From: Bacteroides sp. OM05-12
Lineage (GTDB): Bacteria > Bacteroidota > Bacteroidia > Bacteroidales > Bacteroidaceae
DNA: 64,000 bases
Direction of reading: 5' to 3'
NCBI RefSeq assembly: GCF_003438995.1
Contig: NZ_QSUN01000003.1
Location: 289,507-353,506, forward strand
Shown: positions 15,678 through 23,898 of the stretch, one piece after another
Numbering within the stretch: the first letter of the stretch is position 1
Layout of the letters: every line of letters begins with the position of its first letter
The notes under the pieces: model-generated
Seen by the model: the letters and a program-made list of their open reading frames with translations, nothing else
What the model was told of the DNA's origin: nothing
The model's database searches: none
Made by a program: the position numbers and the translations under genes

Positions 15678-18527
15678 TCATTTCCCGGATTTATATTTCC
15701 TACGCTCACACCCGAATATATTATGGGAGTAGGCATATGCCATTATTTCCGTTACATCAAAGCCGGGAATCAGCTCCTCTATGAATCTTTTGGCCTTATC
15801 CTGTTCAACACCTGCTTTACACAATATACCTGCATAAGACATAGCCGTATTATTCCTGCCTTTAGCCAAAGACTTTCCATTCCAAATCTTCCTTAGCATG
15901 CGGATAATGCTGTCATCCGAAATAATCTGCTTATTTAACTGATTCAGAAAGCTCTCTGCCCAAGATTCATCCTGTACCAGAATGGGGCTTCCTTTTCCAT
16001 CCCTTACAACAGTCTCTGTAACGGTACTTGGCATGGCAGGTTCCGGTGTTGACGGGATAAAGTGAAACGGTACAGGATTGGGATTCTTCCATAAGTCGGG
16101 ATCATGGGACAGAAAATTTCCTCTTGCCAAATCTGTGGTGCTTTTATCTATCTCAGGACAAGCGAACAGTTCCAGCAATTGCCAGTACAGGTCGTAATGG
16201 TAAAGCGGCTCATAATTGTCATGCAGGACAATCGCCTTATAACCGCTTCCTCCCGGAGAGATGAAACAGGCATAGACACACGGAAAACTTTGCAGCCACT
16301 TAGCAAATTCCGGCATATTCTCCGGTTTGATATGGTCGAAGTCGAGGGCTGTAAATGAAGAGTAGAGTACGCCTTCATTTTTATTTTTGGATTTAAAAGT
16401 CCCGTTCCACGTAACTGCGGGAAGGGCAGCTTTGTTCTTATCCTTCTCTTTCTTAGTCTTTGCGTTCCTGACAGCTTCAACTTTGGTTTTAAGATGAAAG
16501 TATGTATCATCCCGGATCATGTCCAGCAGCTTGTCGATATCATATTCTTGCGGATTGTTTACATCCGTGATTTTTGTGAATAGAGATACCGCTTTTCTGA
16601 AATGAGACTCTATCTTGAGTACGGCTGTTAATTTTCCCTTTACTCTTGCGGTTTTATTCTTACAGGTCATATAGTTGAAAATATCAGAAGCACTTGGTTT
16701 ACCGTGTATGCCTAAGTCCTTATAGACATTTTGTAGGATACCTTTCACCTGCGCTTTCGTATATTCTTTATTCACATCCAACTCCTTCATTAGTCTTCCG
16801 GCTATTTCATTCTTTGGCAACTTATCGAATGGAACCGGAGCAAGAGCCCGTTTTATATTATCCTCCCGCCAGTATAATGCTTCGAATCCTTCCTTACCCA
16901 AAGCATCGTGATATTCCCTGAACTTGTTTTCTATGAAGTTGCATTCCTCCAGCAGTTCCGGTATATTATCATACAGGGCACAGTACATCCTTGCTTTTCT
17001 TGAGAACAGGTTGTCCTTAGTCCATTCCGTAAATAATTTCTGTATGTCGGGATTGTCACTGTCCGCCGCTTTTGTTACATTCACACCTGCCTTCAACGCC
17101 CGGTACATGGAGAAGTCACTGTTATAAATCTGGTCTGATACTTCCCATGCCCTCCTGTCGGCTATTTCCAATATATCATTCTTTACGACATGTACATTAT
17201 TATCCGCATCCTTGATGATACAGCAATAGTGTTCCTTGTGCCCGTTTTTCCTGATATCGTCTTCCATCAGCCGTAACTGGTCGTCTTTATTGGGTACGGC
17301 ATTGTAGTTCTCAATCCTTCGTAAGGTCTTTTCACCCTTCTCTTTTACGGAATTCTCCAAATCCTCCTTTGTGGCCTTCGCTGCCTTTGTATTGAAATAA
17401 AGCGTAGCAGAATTTCTGAAGGGATTCTCCTCCAACCTTTGCCTTCCTATTATTTGTTGGAGATCCACTGAAACATCGACAGTCATACAACTGACTTGTG
17501 GATTGGCAAAGATATAAGAGTAGGCATTGGTGGAATAAAAGTCTGCTCCGACATATACAGTGGCGGTACAAAAGGTGAACATTTTATGCACTTCGCCCCT
17601 TCCGGGAATTTCATCAATCCTGAACGCCATTCCGGTATCCTTTGACAGGATGTCCAACTTCTTGAGATTCTCTGCCTTGGCCGAACATATTATAGTGGTT
17701 TCTTCCGGTGTGAGGTCATTCTTTTCAATGATCTTCTTTATTTCGGAAACGCTATTAATATAAAAGACGGCTTCCTCTGCCATAAAACTTTGACCATTTA
17801 CGACAGTAGACTTTCCGTTGCCGGAACGATATTTCTTAATCAGGGAGGAGCATAGTTCCAATACGGACTTCTTTGACTTTATGACTTCCACATTGGGTAA
17901 CTGTGTCATTGTTTCCGGCCAGAGAAGTTCATATACAGGCAAATCCTTGAATTGCTCTGTCATATCCAGGTATGATTCCAGAAATGGTGTGGCCGACAGA
18001 TAAACGACAGTAGAGAATTTTTGGAGTACCCGGCATAATTCATACTCTGTAACCGCCTTGTATTGACAATCATAAAAAATAGCCTGAAACTCATCAACCA
18101 CTACCGTCCATTGCGACAGGTCTTCACCAATATTATTCATCCCTTCCATGATTTTACGGAGAGAGTCATACGTGGTAAGTATCTTGCTTCCTCCATTTTT
18201 AATGTATCCGGTAAGGTTGTCATTGAAAGCAAGCATATCGGCAGGTGCAGTAGTTCTGCTTTCAAAATATTTCTTTTTATCACCCGTGAACCGATAGAGA
18301 TGAAGATTGTCTTTCAGGTGTTGGGAATACTTGTTATAGAGGAGGTGCTTTCTGGGGCTAGCCAATATAACTTTCTTATCGGATCTAATATAAGCTTCTG
18401 TTGCTCCACATCCGCATATCCTTTTATTCAGGATGTAATGTTGATTGCTCGGCAAGGTATTCCATAGTTCTTGCCATTCCGACAGGTGTTCGATCCCATC
18501 GGGTACGTTTAATGTTTTCTTTTTCAT
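15678..18527 (-). CDS. SF2-helicase-like / BT4734-like primase (VirE_N) fusion protein
   Basis: 949 residues. The N-terminal half has superfamily-2 helicase landmarks: a Walker-A-like loop GCGATE at 39-44 lacking the usual lysine, motif Ia ILASPRK (~54-60), motif II DEFQ at 145-148, motif III SAT at 178-180 and motif VI QQIIGRQR at 357-364. The C-terminal part (from ~690) matches BT4734-like/VirE N-terminal proteins, a primase-polymerase-related fold: TALDFDH at 727-732, then SPGGSGYKAIV at 757-767. Such proteins belong to replication modules of Bacteroidetes mobile elements. Last gene of an operon with the double-HNH and 115-residue genes, 240 bases downstream of them. The missing lysine leaves ATPase activity open. 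Confidence 0.8.
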   Translation of the reverse strand: MKKKTLNVPDGIEHLSEWQELWNTLPSNQHYILNKRICGCGATEAYIRSDKKVILASPRKHLLYNKYSQHLKDNLHLYRFTGDKKKYFESRTTAPADMLAFNDNLTGYIKNGGSKILTTYDSLRKIMEGMNNIGEDLSQWTVVVDEFQAIFYDCQYKAVTEYELCRVLQKFSTVVYLSATPFLESYLDMTEQFKDLPVYELLWPETMTQLPNVEVIKSKKSVLELCSSLIKKYRSGNGKSTVVNGQSFMAEEAVFYINSVSEIKKIIEKNDLTPEETTIICSAKAENLKKLDILSKDTGMAFRIDEIPGRGEVHKMFTFCTATVYVGADFYSTNAYSYIFANPQVSCMTVDVSVDLQQIIGRQRLEENPFRNSATLYFNTKAAKATKEDLENSVKEKGEKTLRRIENYNAVPNKDDQLRLMEDDIRKNGHKEHYCCIIKDADNNVHVVKNDILEIADRRAWEVSDQIYNSDFSMYRALKAGVNVTKAADSDNPDIQKLFTEWTKDNLFSRKARMYCALYDNIPELLEECNFIENKFREYHDALGKEGFEALYWREDNIKRALAPVPFDKLPKNEIAGRLMKELDVNKEYTKAQVKGILQNVYKDLGIHGKPSASDIFNYMTCKNKTARVKGKLTAVLKIESHFRKAVSLFTKITDVNNPQEYDIDKLLDMIRDDTYFHLKTKVEAVRNAKTKKEKDKNKAALPAVTWNGTFKSKNKNEGVLYSSFTALDFDHIKPENMPEFAKWLQSFPCVYACFISPGGSGYKAIVLHDNYEPLYHYDLYWQLLELFACPEIDKSTTDLARGNFLSHDPDLWKNPNPVPFHFIPSTPEPAMPSTVTETVVRDGKGSPILVQDESWAESFLNQLNKQIISDDSIIRMLRKIWNGKSLAKGRNNTAMSYAGILCKAGVEQDKAKRFIEELIPGFDVTEIMAYAYSHNIFGCERRKYKSGK

Positions 18528-18767
18528 ATATTTGAATTTATAAGGTAATAGGGTTAGTCAGAGACAGGAGAGCATACGGAAGTAGGAGTATGACATAACC
18601 GTAGGATATATGTAAATATTTTATTTTTCAAAAAAACTTGTTCTTTAAGCAAATTCACTCCTTTTGCAAACTTTTTTATTTACACTTTTACTTCCTTTGG
18701 AAGTTATGTATACCACTACACTCCCGTTCCATGACTTTCTGCCTTCTGCTAACCCCATCATATCATT

Positions 18768-19544
18768 TTAAAATTTCATTAAAGGATTGGGATGACCGGG
18801 ATTCCCTTTGATGGTCAGTGCATCCATATCCTCCCTTTTCTTCTTCATATAGTCTTGATACTCCTGACTGTCTTCTTCTACCCATTTGAGATTGGAGGAG
18901 TTAAAGTTCAGATAATTCTGATCCTTATGTAACACCTTCGGTCTTCTCAACATGGATTTATCTCCTTCAACGAACTCAGCCTCTGCCATAAGATTATCCA
19001 TCATTGAATGCCGTTCTTCCATACTTTTGTACATGTTTTTTCTGTCATAACAGACATAAGGTTCTACGGCTACACAAGAACGGTCTGTATCGGCATCGCC
19101 AACGCTCGTAACAACCCTGAGCTTTTTCCTCATATTATATACGGTACCATCGACTCTTACTTTCAGACCATTATCAAGTTTTCTCTTAGTGTCAGTCGGT
19201 GAAAACTTTGGAACTTGTTTCCATTCAAGGTTAGCGGCATGACAGTTCCCCAAGTTGCCGTCCTTATGGATCAGGATGTATTTCTTCCCGTCTTGTGGCA
19301 TCGGCTTAAAACAGATTGCTACTGTTTCGTCCAACGGAATTTCTCCATGACTTTTCGTATTCAGATATTTGAATCCGTCTGTTCTGGTATGGATATTCAA
19401 TGGACCATTGAAATTTGGATTATCATACTCTTTATACGCATAAGTTCCTTCCCTGTTAACCCTAACATTATACTTTATACAGTACCGCATTCTTCTGCCA
19501 TTGATCTCTTTCTCGAATGGTTGTTTTTTACTAATGTTTTTCAT
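18768..19544 (-). CDS. Protein with two tandem HNH-like modules
   Basis: 258 residues. Two related modules: residues ~22-110 ending in IHKDGNLGNCHAANLEW, and ~125-222 ending in LHKDQNYLNFNSSNLKW. Both carry the H-K-D-x-N ... N-L-x-W pattern of HNH_3-type homing-endonuclease-like domains, so the protein arose by internal duplication. Such proteins bind or nick DNA in phage and mobile elements. The second His/Asn metal ligands of a classical HNH are hard to place, so nuclease activity is an inference. It starts 3 bases after the 115-residue gene. Confidence 0.7.
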   Translation of the reverse strand: MKNISKKQPFEKEINGRRMRYCIKYNVRVNREGTYAYKEYDNPNFNGPLNIHTRTDGFKYLNTKSHGEIPLDETVAICFKPMPQDGKKYILIHKDGNLGNCHAANLEWKQVPKFSPTDTKRKLDNGLKVRVDGTVYNMRKKLRVVTSVGDADTDRSCVAVEPYVCYDRKNMYKSMEERHSMMDNLMAEAEFVEGDKSMLRRPKVLHKDQNYLNFNSSNLKWVEEDSQEYQDYMKKKREDMDALTIKGNPGHPNPLMKF

Positions 19545-19547
19545 TTT

Positions 19548-19895
19548 CTATTTATTTTTTGTTATTACTACATTCTTATCCTCTTGTATCCGCGCTGTCT
19601 TTTGTGAGTAGATATATAGAGTAACCCCAAAAGTACGCAGGAGGAAATTCTTTAATCCGCGGTATGATTCAATTTTGGGATAATCCCTTTCACATATCTT
19701 CCCAAGCTCTTTTAGAGAAATATTAATCATCGGACCAACACGCAGATTATATCTCTCCTGTAATCCCTTTATATCATCCCGGTATTTCTTTGGTATCTTC
19801 AAGACTGTTTTTTCGATAACATCAGGACAGTCTTTCCCCTGACGGTCAAGTACAGAACTATCGTTCCTACCTGACTGTTTTATTTTTTGTTGCAT
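19548..19895 (-). CDS. 115-residue conserved hypothetical, paralogue of the 5,844-6,191 protein
   Basis: First gene of the minus-strand operon. The C-terminal half (INISLKELGKICERDYPKIE, then SYRGLKNFLLRTFGVTLYIY) aligns with the product of 5,844-6,191, which also leads an operon. Basic N-terminal extension, no membrane or secretion signal. Function unknown; the recurrence of this small family as the leading gene of two different operons suggests a regulatory or adaptor role (inference). Confidence 0.75.
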   Translation of the reverse strand: MQQKIKQSGRNDSSVLDRQGKDCPDVIEKTVLKIPKKYRDDIKGLQERYNLRVGPMINISLKELGKICERDYPKIESYRGLKNFLLRTFGVTLYIYSQKTARIQEDKNVVITKNK

Positions 19896-20277
19896 ACATA
19901 TATCAAGCTTTGAAGGGATTTAAACGGCAAAATCGATGTTTTTTATCAGAAGAAAATCATGGAGAAGTCTTTTCATATAAACGTATTGGGACTTTTCTAC
20001 TTTTTTGCCTTATTTCCCGGTTCTCCAACTACAATTGTATCCATCACTTTGTCGATGAATTCAGAAGGAATATCCTTTATAAAAAATATAATCTAAGCCG
20101 TGATATTTTTGGGTAAAGGTGGGTATGTGACAGGAGAATGATGATCTCCTGTCTGTTTAAAATATAATTTGTACATAAGATATTATTTTATAAAGAGAAA
20201 TCTATGCTTGCTAATCTTCGTTTTCATGCCAGATTAAAAAGTATATCTTTCGGTTATATAGTCCTATGTTTTGTATG
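19896..20277. other. Spacer upstream of the helicase-primase operon
   Basis: 382 bases with no convincing gene. It contains a 9-bp perfect stem-loop GACAGGAGA / TCTCCTGTC at 20,129-20,153, without a strong T-tract. It should also hold the operon promoter, but no exact TAnnTTTG was found. Confidence 0.45.
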
Positions 20278-20370
20278 TTAGTAATCAGGATTTTCTGTAA
20301 ACATATCCGTTAATTTATCCATTTGTTCACCGATACACTTATCTATTAGTTTTGCGTAATGGATTGTCAT
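20278..20370 (-). CDS. 30-residue ORF translationally coupled to the integrase
   Basis: The ATG overlaps the integrase TGA (ATGA at 20,367-20,370) and opens a 30-residue frame beginning MTIHYAKLIDKCIGEQMDKL and ending in an acidic tail before TAA. Helical and amphipathic. The overlap suggests genuine coupling, for example a recombination cofactor, but it could equally be chance; no homologue is known to me. Confidence 0.4.
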   Translation of the reverse strand: MTIHYAKLIDKCIGEQMDKLTDMFTENPDY

Positions 20371-21638
20371 TTTTCTTCAAAAACATACTTCACTACCCTA
20401 GTATTAGCATCATTCTCTATCTTGAAATCCCTTTCAATATAGATGTCAGTGATTCTCATGGTTTCATCTATATGATTAAGTGCTGCATGAACTGTATATT
20501 TATCTATACCGGCCTTATTAACAGCTATGGTAGCCCATGAGTGGCGCGCTGCATAATATTCTAAATCATCAATCTTTAACTGTTTTCCAATCACCTTTAA
20601 GCCATGATTAATAGCCTTATTAAAGTTATCGGCAGTGGAGTAATTATGATAGAAATTGAATATTCGTTTTTTAGTATAATCTTGATACTTTTTGATAATA
20701 GGAATAATTATTTGTGGTATTATTACTACCATTTTAGCATTATCAAGCCTTCTATCTGTTGTTTTCGTCCGATAATAAGTAATTGCATTATCTTGTAATT
20801 CCGTGCAATTATATAAATCGACAGAATTCATACCTATTAAACAAAATGATAAAATAAAACAATCTTTTGCCAAGTTATAAGGACAATTTTTCTCTCTACC
20901 ATTTACATTATATATATATGGTAATTCCCATATTTTTTTTATTAATTCTGCTGACAAAGCTCTTTTTCGTGTAGCTTCCTGCTTAGGTACTTTAAAGTTT
21001 TCAAAAGGGGAATTCGAAATAAGAAGAATGTTTCTGTCATAGTCATTGTATTTCTTCTTTGCTTCATTAAAAAGATGTCTAATGCTTCCTAAATATAGTG
21101 AAGACGCTCTGTTTGAAGGAATACATTTTTTTTCTCTTTGCAATATTGAAATTTTACTAGATCTTCTTTTATTAAGATATTCCGTAAATTCATTGAGAAA
21201 TGAAGAATTGATTTTATTTATATCAAGAGATTCTTTTCCCACAAACGAAATTAACACATTGATAGCCGTTTTGTAGTTCTTAGCCCCTTTAATAGTTGTA
21301 TTTTCAATCCACTCTTTTGAAAATTGAATAAAATCTATAGTTTTAGTTTTCTCTTTTTCGCCGTTTAAAAAGGCTACTATATTATCAAGAGTATAATGAT
21401 TAATTTCTACCTGTAGCTTTCCACATTGCTCTCGATAGGAATATACAAGCTCATCAATCTGTCTTTTAATAACAGTCCCTTCTTTAAAAGTGAAAGATTT
21501 GGTGAGGTCTTGAGGAGTCACAAATATACTTGTTGATACTCTTTTTACCTTTCTGTCCTGAGTGAATCTAATCTTAACATTATAAGTTCCATCACTTCTT
21601 AACTCATTTCTTTTAATTTCAGCTCTGATTGTTAGCAT
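20367..21638 (-). CDS. int: Tyrosine recombinase/integrase of the tRNA-linked island
   Basis: 423 residues: N-terminal arm-binding domain (MLTIRAEIKRNE), SAM-like core-binding domain (~105-200) and catalytic domain (~215-415). The box II motif ARHSWATI and the nucleophile region DIYIERD near residue 398 are present. The first catalytic-arginine position reads IGMNSVDL, with N where many integrases have R, as in some Bacteroidetes integrase lineages. It lies 140 bases from tRNA-Arg, the classic arrangement for an island inserted in a tRNA 3' end. Confidence 0.9.
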   Translation of the reverse strand: MLTIRAEIKRNELRSDGTYNVKIRFTQDRKVKRVSTSIFVTPQDLTKSFTFKEGTVIKRQIDELVYSYREQCGKLQVEINHYTLDNIVAFLNGEKEKTKTIDFIQFSKEWIENTTIKGAKNYKTAINVLISFVGKESLDINKINSSFLNEFTEYLNKRRSSKISILQREKKCIPSNRASSLYLGSIRHLFNEAKKKYNDYDRNILLISNSPFENFKVPKQEATRKRALSAELIKKIWELPYIYNVNGREKNCPYNLAKDCFILSFCLIGMNSVDLYNCTELQDNAITYYRTKTTDRRLDNAKMVVIIPQIIIPIIKKYQDYTKKRIFNFYHNYSTADNFNKAINHGLKVIGKQLKIDDLEYYAARHSWATIAVNKAGIDKYTVHAALNHIDETMRITDIYIERDFKIENDANTRVVKYVFEEK

Positions 21639-21779
21639 TTTAATTATAATTTAATTAGTCAACAATAAGTCAACAACAAAATAATTTTAGTCGTTTTTTA
21701 CTAATTTTCAGTACTACAATCACAAACTCTATTACAAAAAAAATCCTCATAAGTATTTAACTTACAAGGATTTACTTTG

Positions 21780-21852
21780 TGACCCCGGTGGGACTCAAAC
21801 CCACGACCTTCAGAACCGGAATCTGACGCTCTATTCACTAAGCTACGGAGCC
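21780..21852 (-). tRNA. tRNA-Arg (anticodon CCG)
   Basis: 73-nt cloverleaf on the minus strand: acceptor GGCTCCG / CGGGGTC, D arm GCTTAGTGAATAGAGC, anticodon stem TCAGA / TCTGA enclosing loop TTCCGGT (anticodon CCG), T arm GTGGG-TTTGAGT-CCCAC. CCA is not encoded. The 3' end faces the integrase, so the attachment site probably uses it. A second copy of the tRNA 3' end was not seen elsewhere in the window. Confidence 0.95.
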
Positions 21853-22051
21853 TTTTCAATTTTAGCGAATGCAAAAGTACGAAATTTAATGTACCTTTTA
21901 CAATAAAACAAGAAATTAATTTCAATTGGATAGAGTTATTCTTATTCAAATCCGGCAAAACAAAATTATCATTTTGAAAACACTATAAATATATAATCAA
22001 TCATTTTGCATATATTTCATATATAATAATAGCAAATATATAAATAATACC

Positions 22052-22059
22052 TATATTTG
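22052..22059 (+). promoter_or_regulatory. -7 box TATATTTG of asnA
   Basis: Exact TAnnTTTG match, 25 bases before the asnA start. Confidence 0.6.
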
Positions 22060-22084
22060 CAAGAAATAATAAAACGATCAATTT

Positions 22085-23122
22085 ATGAGTTATCTTATAA
22101 AGCCAAAAGGCTATAAACCTTTGCTTGATTTGAAGCAAACCGAACGAGGTATAAAACAAATAAAAGATTTTTTCCAATTAAATCTATCCTCCGAATTAAA
22201 GTTGCGCCGTGTCACAGCTCCTCTTTTTGTACTCAAAGGAATGGGAATCAACGATGATTTAAGCGGCAAAGAGCGTGCCGTCTCATTTCCAATCAAAGAC
22301 TTAGGCGATGCACAGGCAGAAGTGGTGCATTCATTGGCTAAATGGAAACGGTTGACATTAGCCGATTATAAAATAGAACCGGGATACGGAATATACACCG
22401 ACATGAACGCCATACGTTCTGACGAGGAACTGGGCAATTTGCATTCTCTCTATGTAGACCAATGGGATTGGGAACGCGTTATCAATCCGGAAAACCGGAC
22501 TGTAGACTTTTTAAAAGAAATAGTAAACCGTATTTATGCCGCCATGATTCGCACCGAATATATGGTATATGAAACGTATGCACAGATAAAACCTTGTCTG
22601 CCGGAAAAAATACATTTCATACATGCGGAAGAGTTAAGACAGCAATATCCGAACCTTGATGCAAAGGATCGTGAGCATGCCATTACAAAAAAATATGGTG
22701 CCGTATTCGTTATCGGTATCGGTTGTAAACTAGGTGATGGAAAAGAACATGACTTGCGTGCACCGGACTATGACGACTACTCTACGCCGGGTCTGAACGG
22801 TTTACCGGGGTTAAACGGCGATTTACTACTTTGGGATCATGTTTTGGAACGTTCCATAGAATTATCATCTATGGGAATCCGGGTAGACAAAGAAGCTCTG
22901 TTGAGACAGCTCAAAGAGTCCGGTAATGAAAACAGAAAAGAGCTTTACTTCCATAAAAGATTACTAAATGACACATTACCACTCAGTATAGGAGGAGGTA
23001 TCGGACAATCACGCCTTTGTATGTATTATCTCCGCAAAGCGCATATCGGAGAAATCCAAGCAAGCATTTGGCCTGAAGAAATGAGAAAAGAATGCGAACA
23101 ACTTAATATGCCCTTAATTTAA
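22085..23122 (+). CDS. asnA: Aspartate-ammonia ligase (asparagine synthetase A)
   Basis: 345 residues, usual AsnA length and class II tRNA-synthetase-like fold. Characteristic blocks: RVTAPLFVLKGMGINDDLSG near residue 40, FPIKDLGDAQAEVVHSLAKW near 75, YGIYTDMNAIR near 105, LYVDQWDWE near 125 and the C-terminal SIGGGIGQSRLCM. It makes asparagine from aspartate, ATP and ammonia in the cytoplasm. Own promoter; ung follows, also with its own promoter. Confidence 0.97.
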   Translation: MSYLIKPKGYKPLLDLKQTERGIKQIKDFFQLNLSSELKLRRVTAPLFVLKGMGINDDLSGKERAVSFPIKDLGDAQAEVVHSLAKWKRLTLADYKIEPGYGIYTDMNAIRSDEELGNLHSLYVDQWDWERVINPENRTVDFLKEIVNRIYAAMIRTEYMVYETYAQIKPCLPEKIHFIHAEELRQQYPNLDAKDREHAITKKYGAVFVIGIGCKLGDGKEHDLRAPDYDDYSTPGLNGLPGLNGDLLLWDHVLERSIELSSMGIRVDKEALLRQLKESGNENRKELYFHKRLLNDTLPLSIGGGIGQSRLCMYYLRKAHIGEIQASIWPEEMRKECEQLNMPLI

Positions 23123-23140
23123 CTTTATATATCCGTAACA

Positions 23141-23171
23141 TTTGTACTTTCAACAAAATCTTTTAACTTTG
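23141..23171 (+). promoter_or_regulatory. Promoter of ung
   Basis: TTTG at 23,141-23,144, 19-bp spacer, TAACTTTG at 23,164-23,171: a textbook Bacteroides -33/-7 pair, 19 bases before the start. Confidence 0.75.
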
Positions 23172-23190
23172 AAACATAATTTCAAGACCT

Positions 23191-23853
23191 ATGAATGTAC
23201 AAATAGAAGAAAGCTGGAAAAAGCATCTGGCTCCGGAATTTGAGAAAGATTATTTCAAGCAGCTTACGGATTTCGTAAGAAGCGAGTACAGTCAATATAG
23301 TATTTATCCACCGGGAAAACTGATATTCAATGCTTTTAATCTTTGCCCGTTTGATAAAGCAAAAGTTGTAATCATCGGTCAGGACCCTTATCACGGACCG
23401 GGACAGGCACACGGACTCTGTTTTTCTGTTAATGACGGAGTCCCGTTTCCCCCTTCTTTAATCAATATCTTCAAAGAAATCCAGGACGACCTTGGCACTC
23501 CTGCTCCAACTTCCGGCAATCTGACCCGTTGGGCGGACCAAGGAGTTCTCTTACTAAATGCTACCCTCACGGTTAGAGCGCATCAGGCAGGTTCCCACCA
23601 ACGTAGAGGTTGGGAAGAGTTCACCGATGCTGCAATCCGCTACTTAGCCGAAGAGCATGAAAACTTAGTGTTCATTTTATGGGGGTCTTACGCCCAGAAA
23701 AAGGGAGCATTCATTGATCGCAACAAACATCTGGTACTAACATCTGCACATCCGTCTCCATTGTCCGCATACAATGGCTTTTTCGGAAACAAACATTTCA
23801 GCAAAACAAACACTTACCTTACTGCACACGGAAAAGAACCGATTGTATGGTAA
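23191..23853 (+). CDS. ung: Uracil-DNA glycosylase, family 1
   Basis: 220 residues. Catalytic water-activating motif GQDPYHGP at 63-70 (Asp65), FPPSL after it, and the DNA-intercalation loop HPSPLSAY near the C-terminus. It excises uracil from DNA in base-excision repair. Convergent with the LptD-like gene, with only 30 bases between. Confidence 0.97.
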   Translation: MNVQIEESWKKHLAPEFEKDYFKQLTDFVRSEYSQYSIYPPGKLIFNAFNLCPFDKAKVVIIGQDPYHGPGQAHGLCFSVNDGVPFPPSLINIFKEIQDDLGTPAPTSGNLTRWADQGVLLLNATLTVRAHQAGSHQRRGWEEFTDAAIRYLAEEHENLVFILWGSYAQKKGAFIDRNKHLVLTSAHPSPLSAYNGFFGNKHFSKTNTYLTAHGKEPIVW

Positions 23854-23864
23854 TTAAGAATAGA

Positions 23865-23898
23865 GTGAAGTGATATATATATATTAATACCACTTCAC
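23865..23898. terminator. Possible shared terminator between ung and the LptD-like gene
   Basis: Perfect 8-bp stem GTGAAGTG / CACTTCAC enclosing an AT-rich loop that contains the stop codon of the minus-strand gene. No strong T-tract, so only a candidate. Confidence 0.4.
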
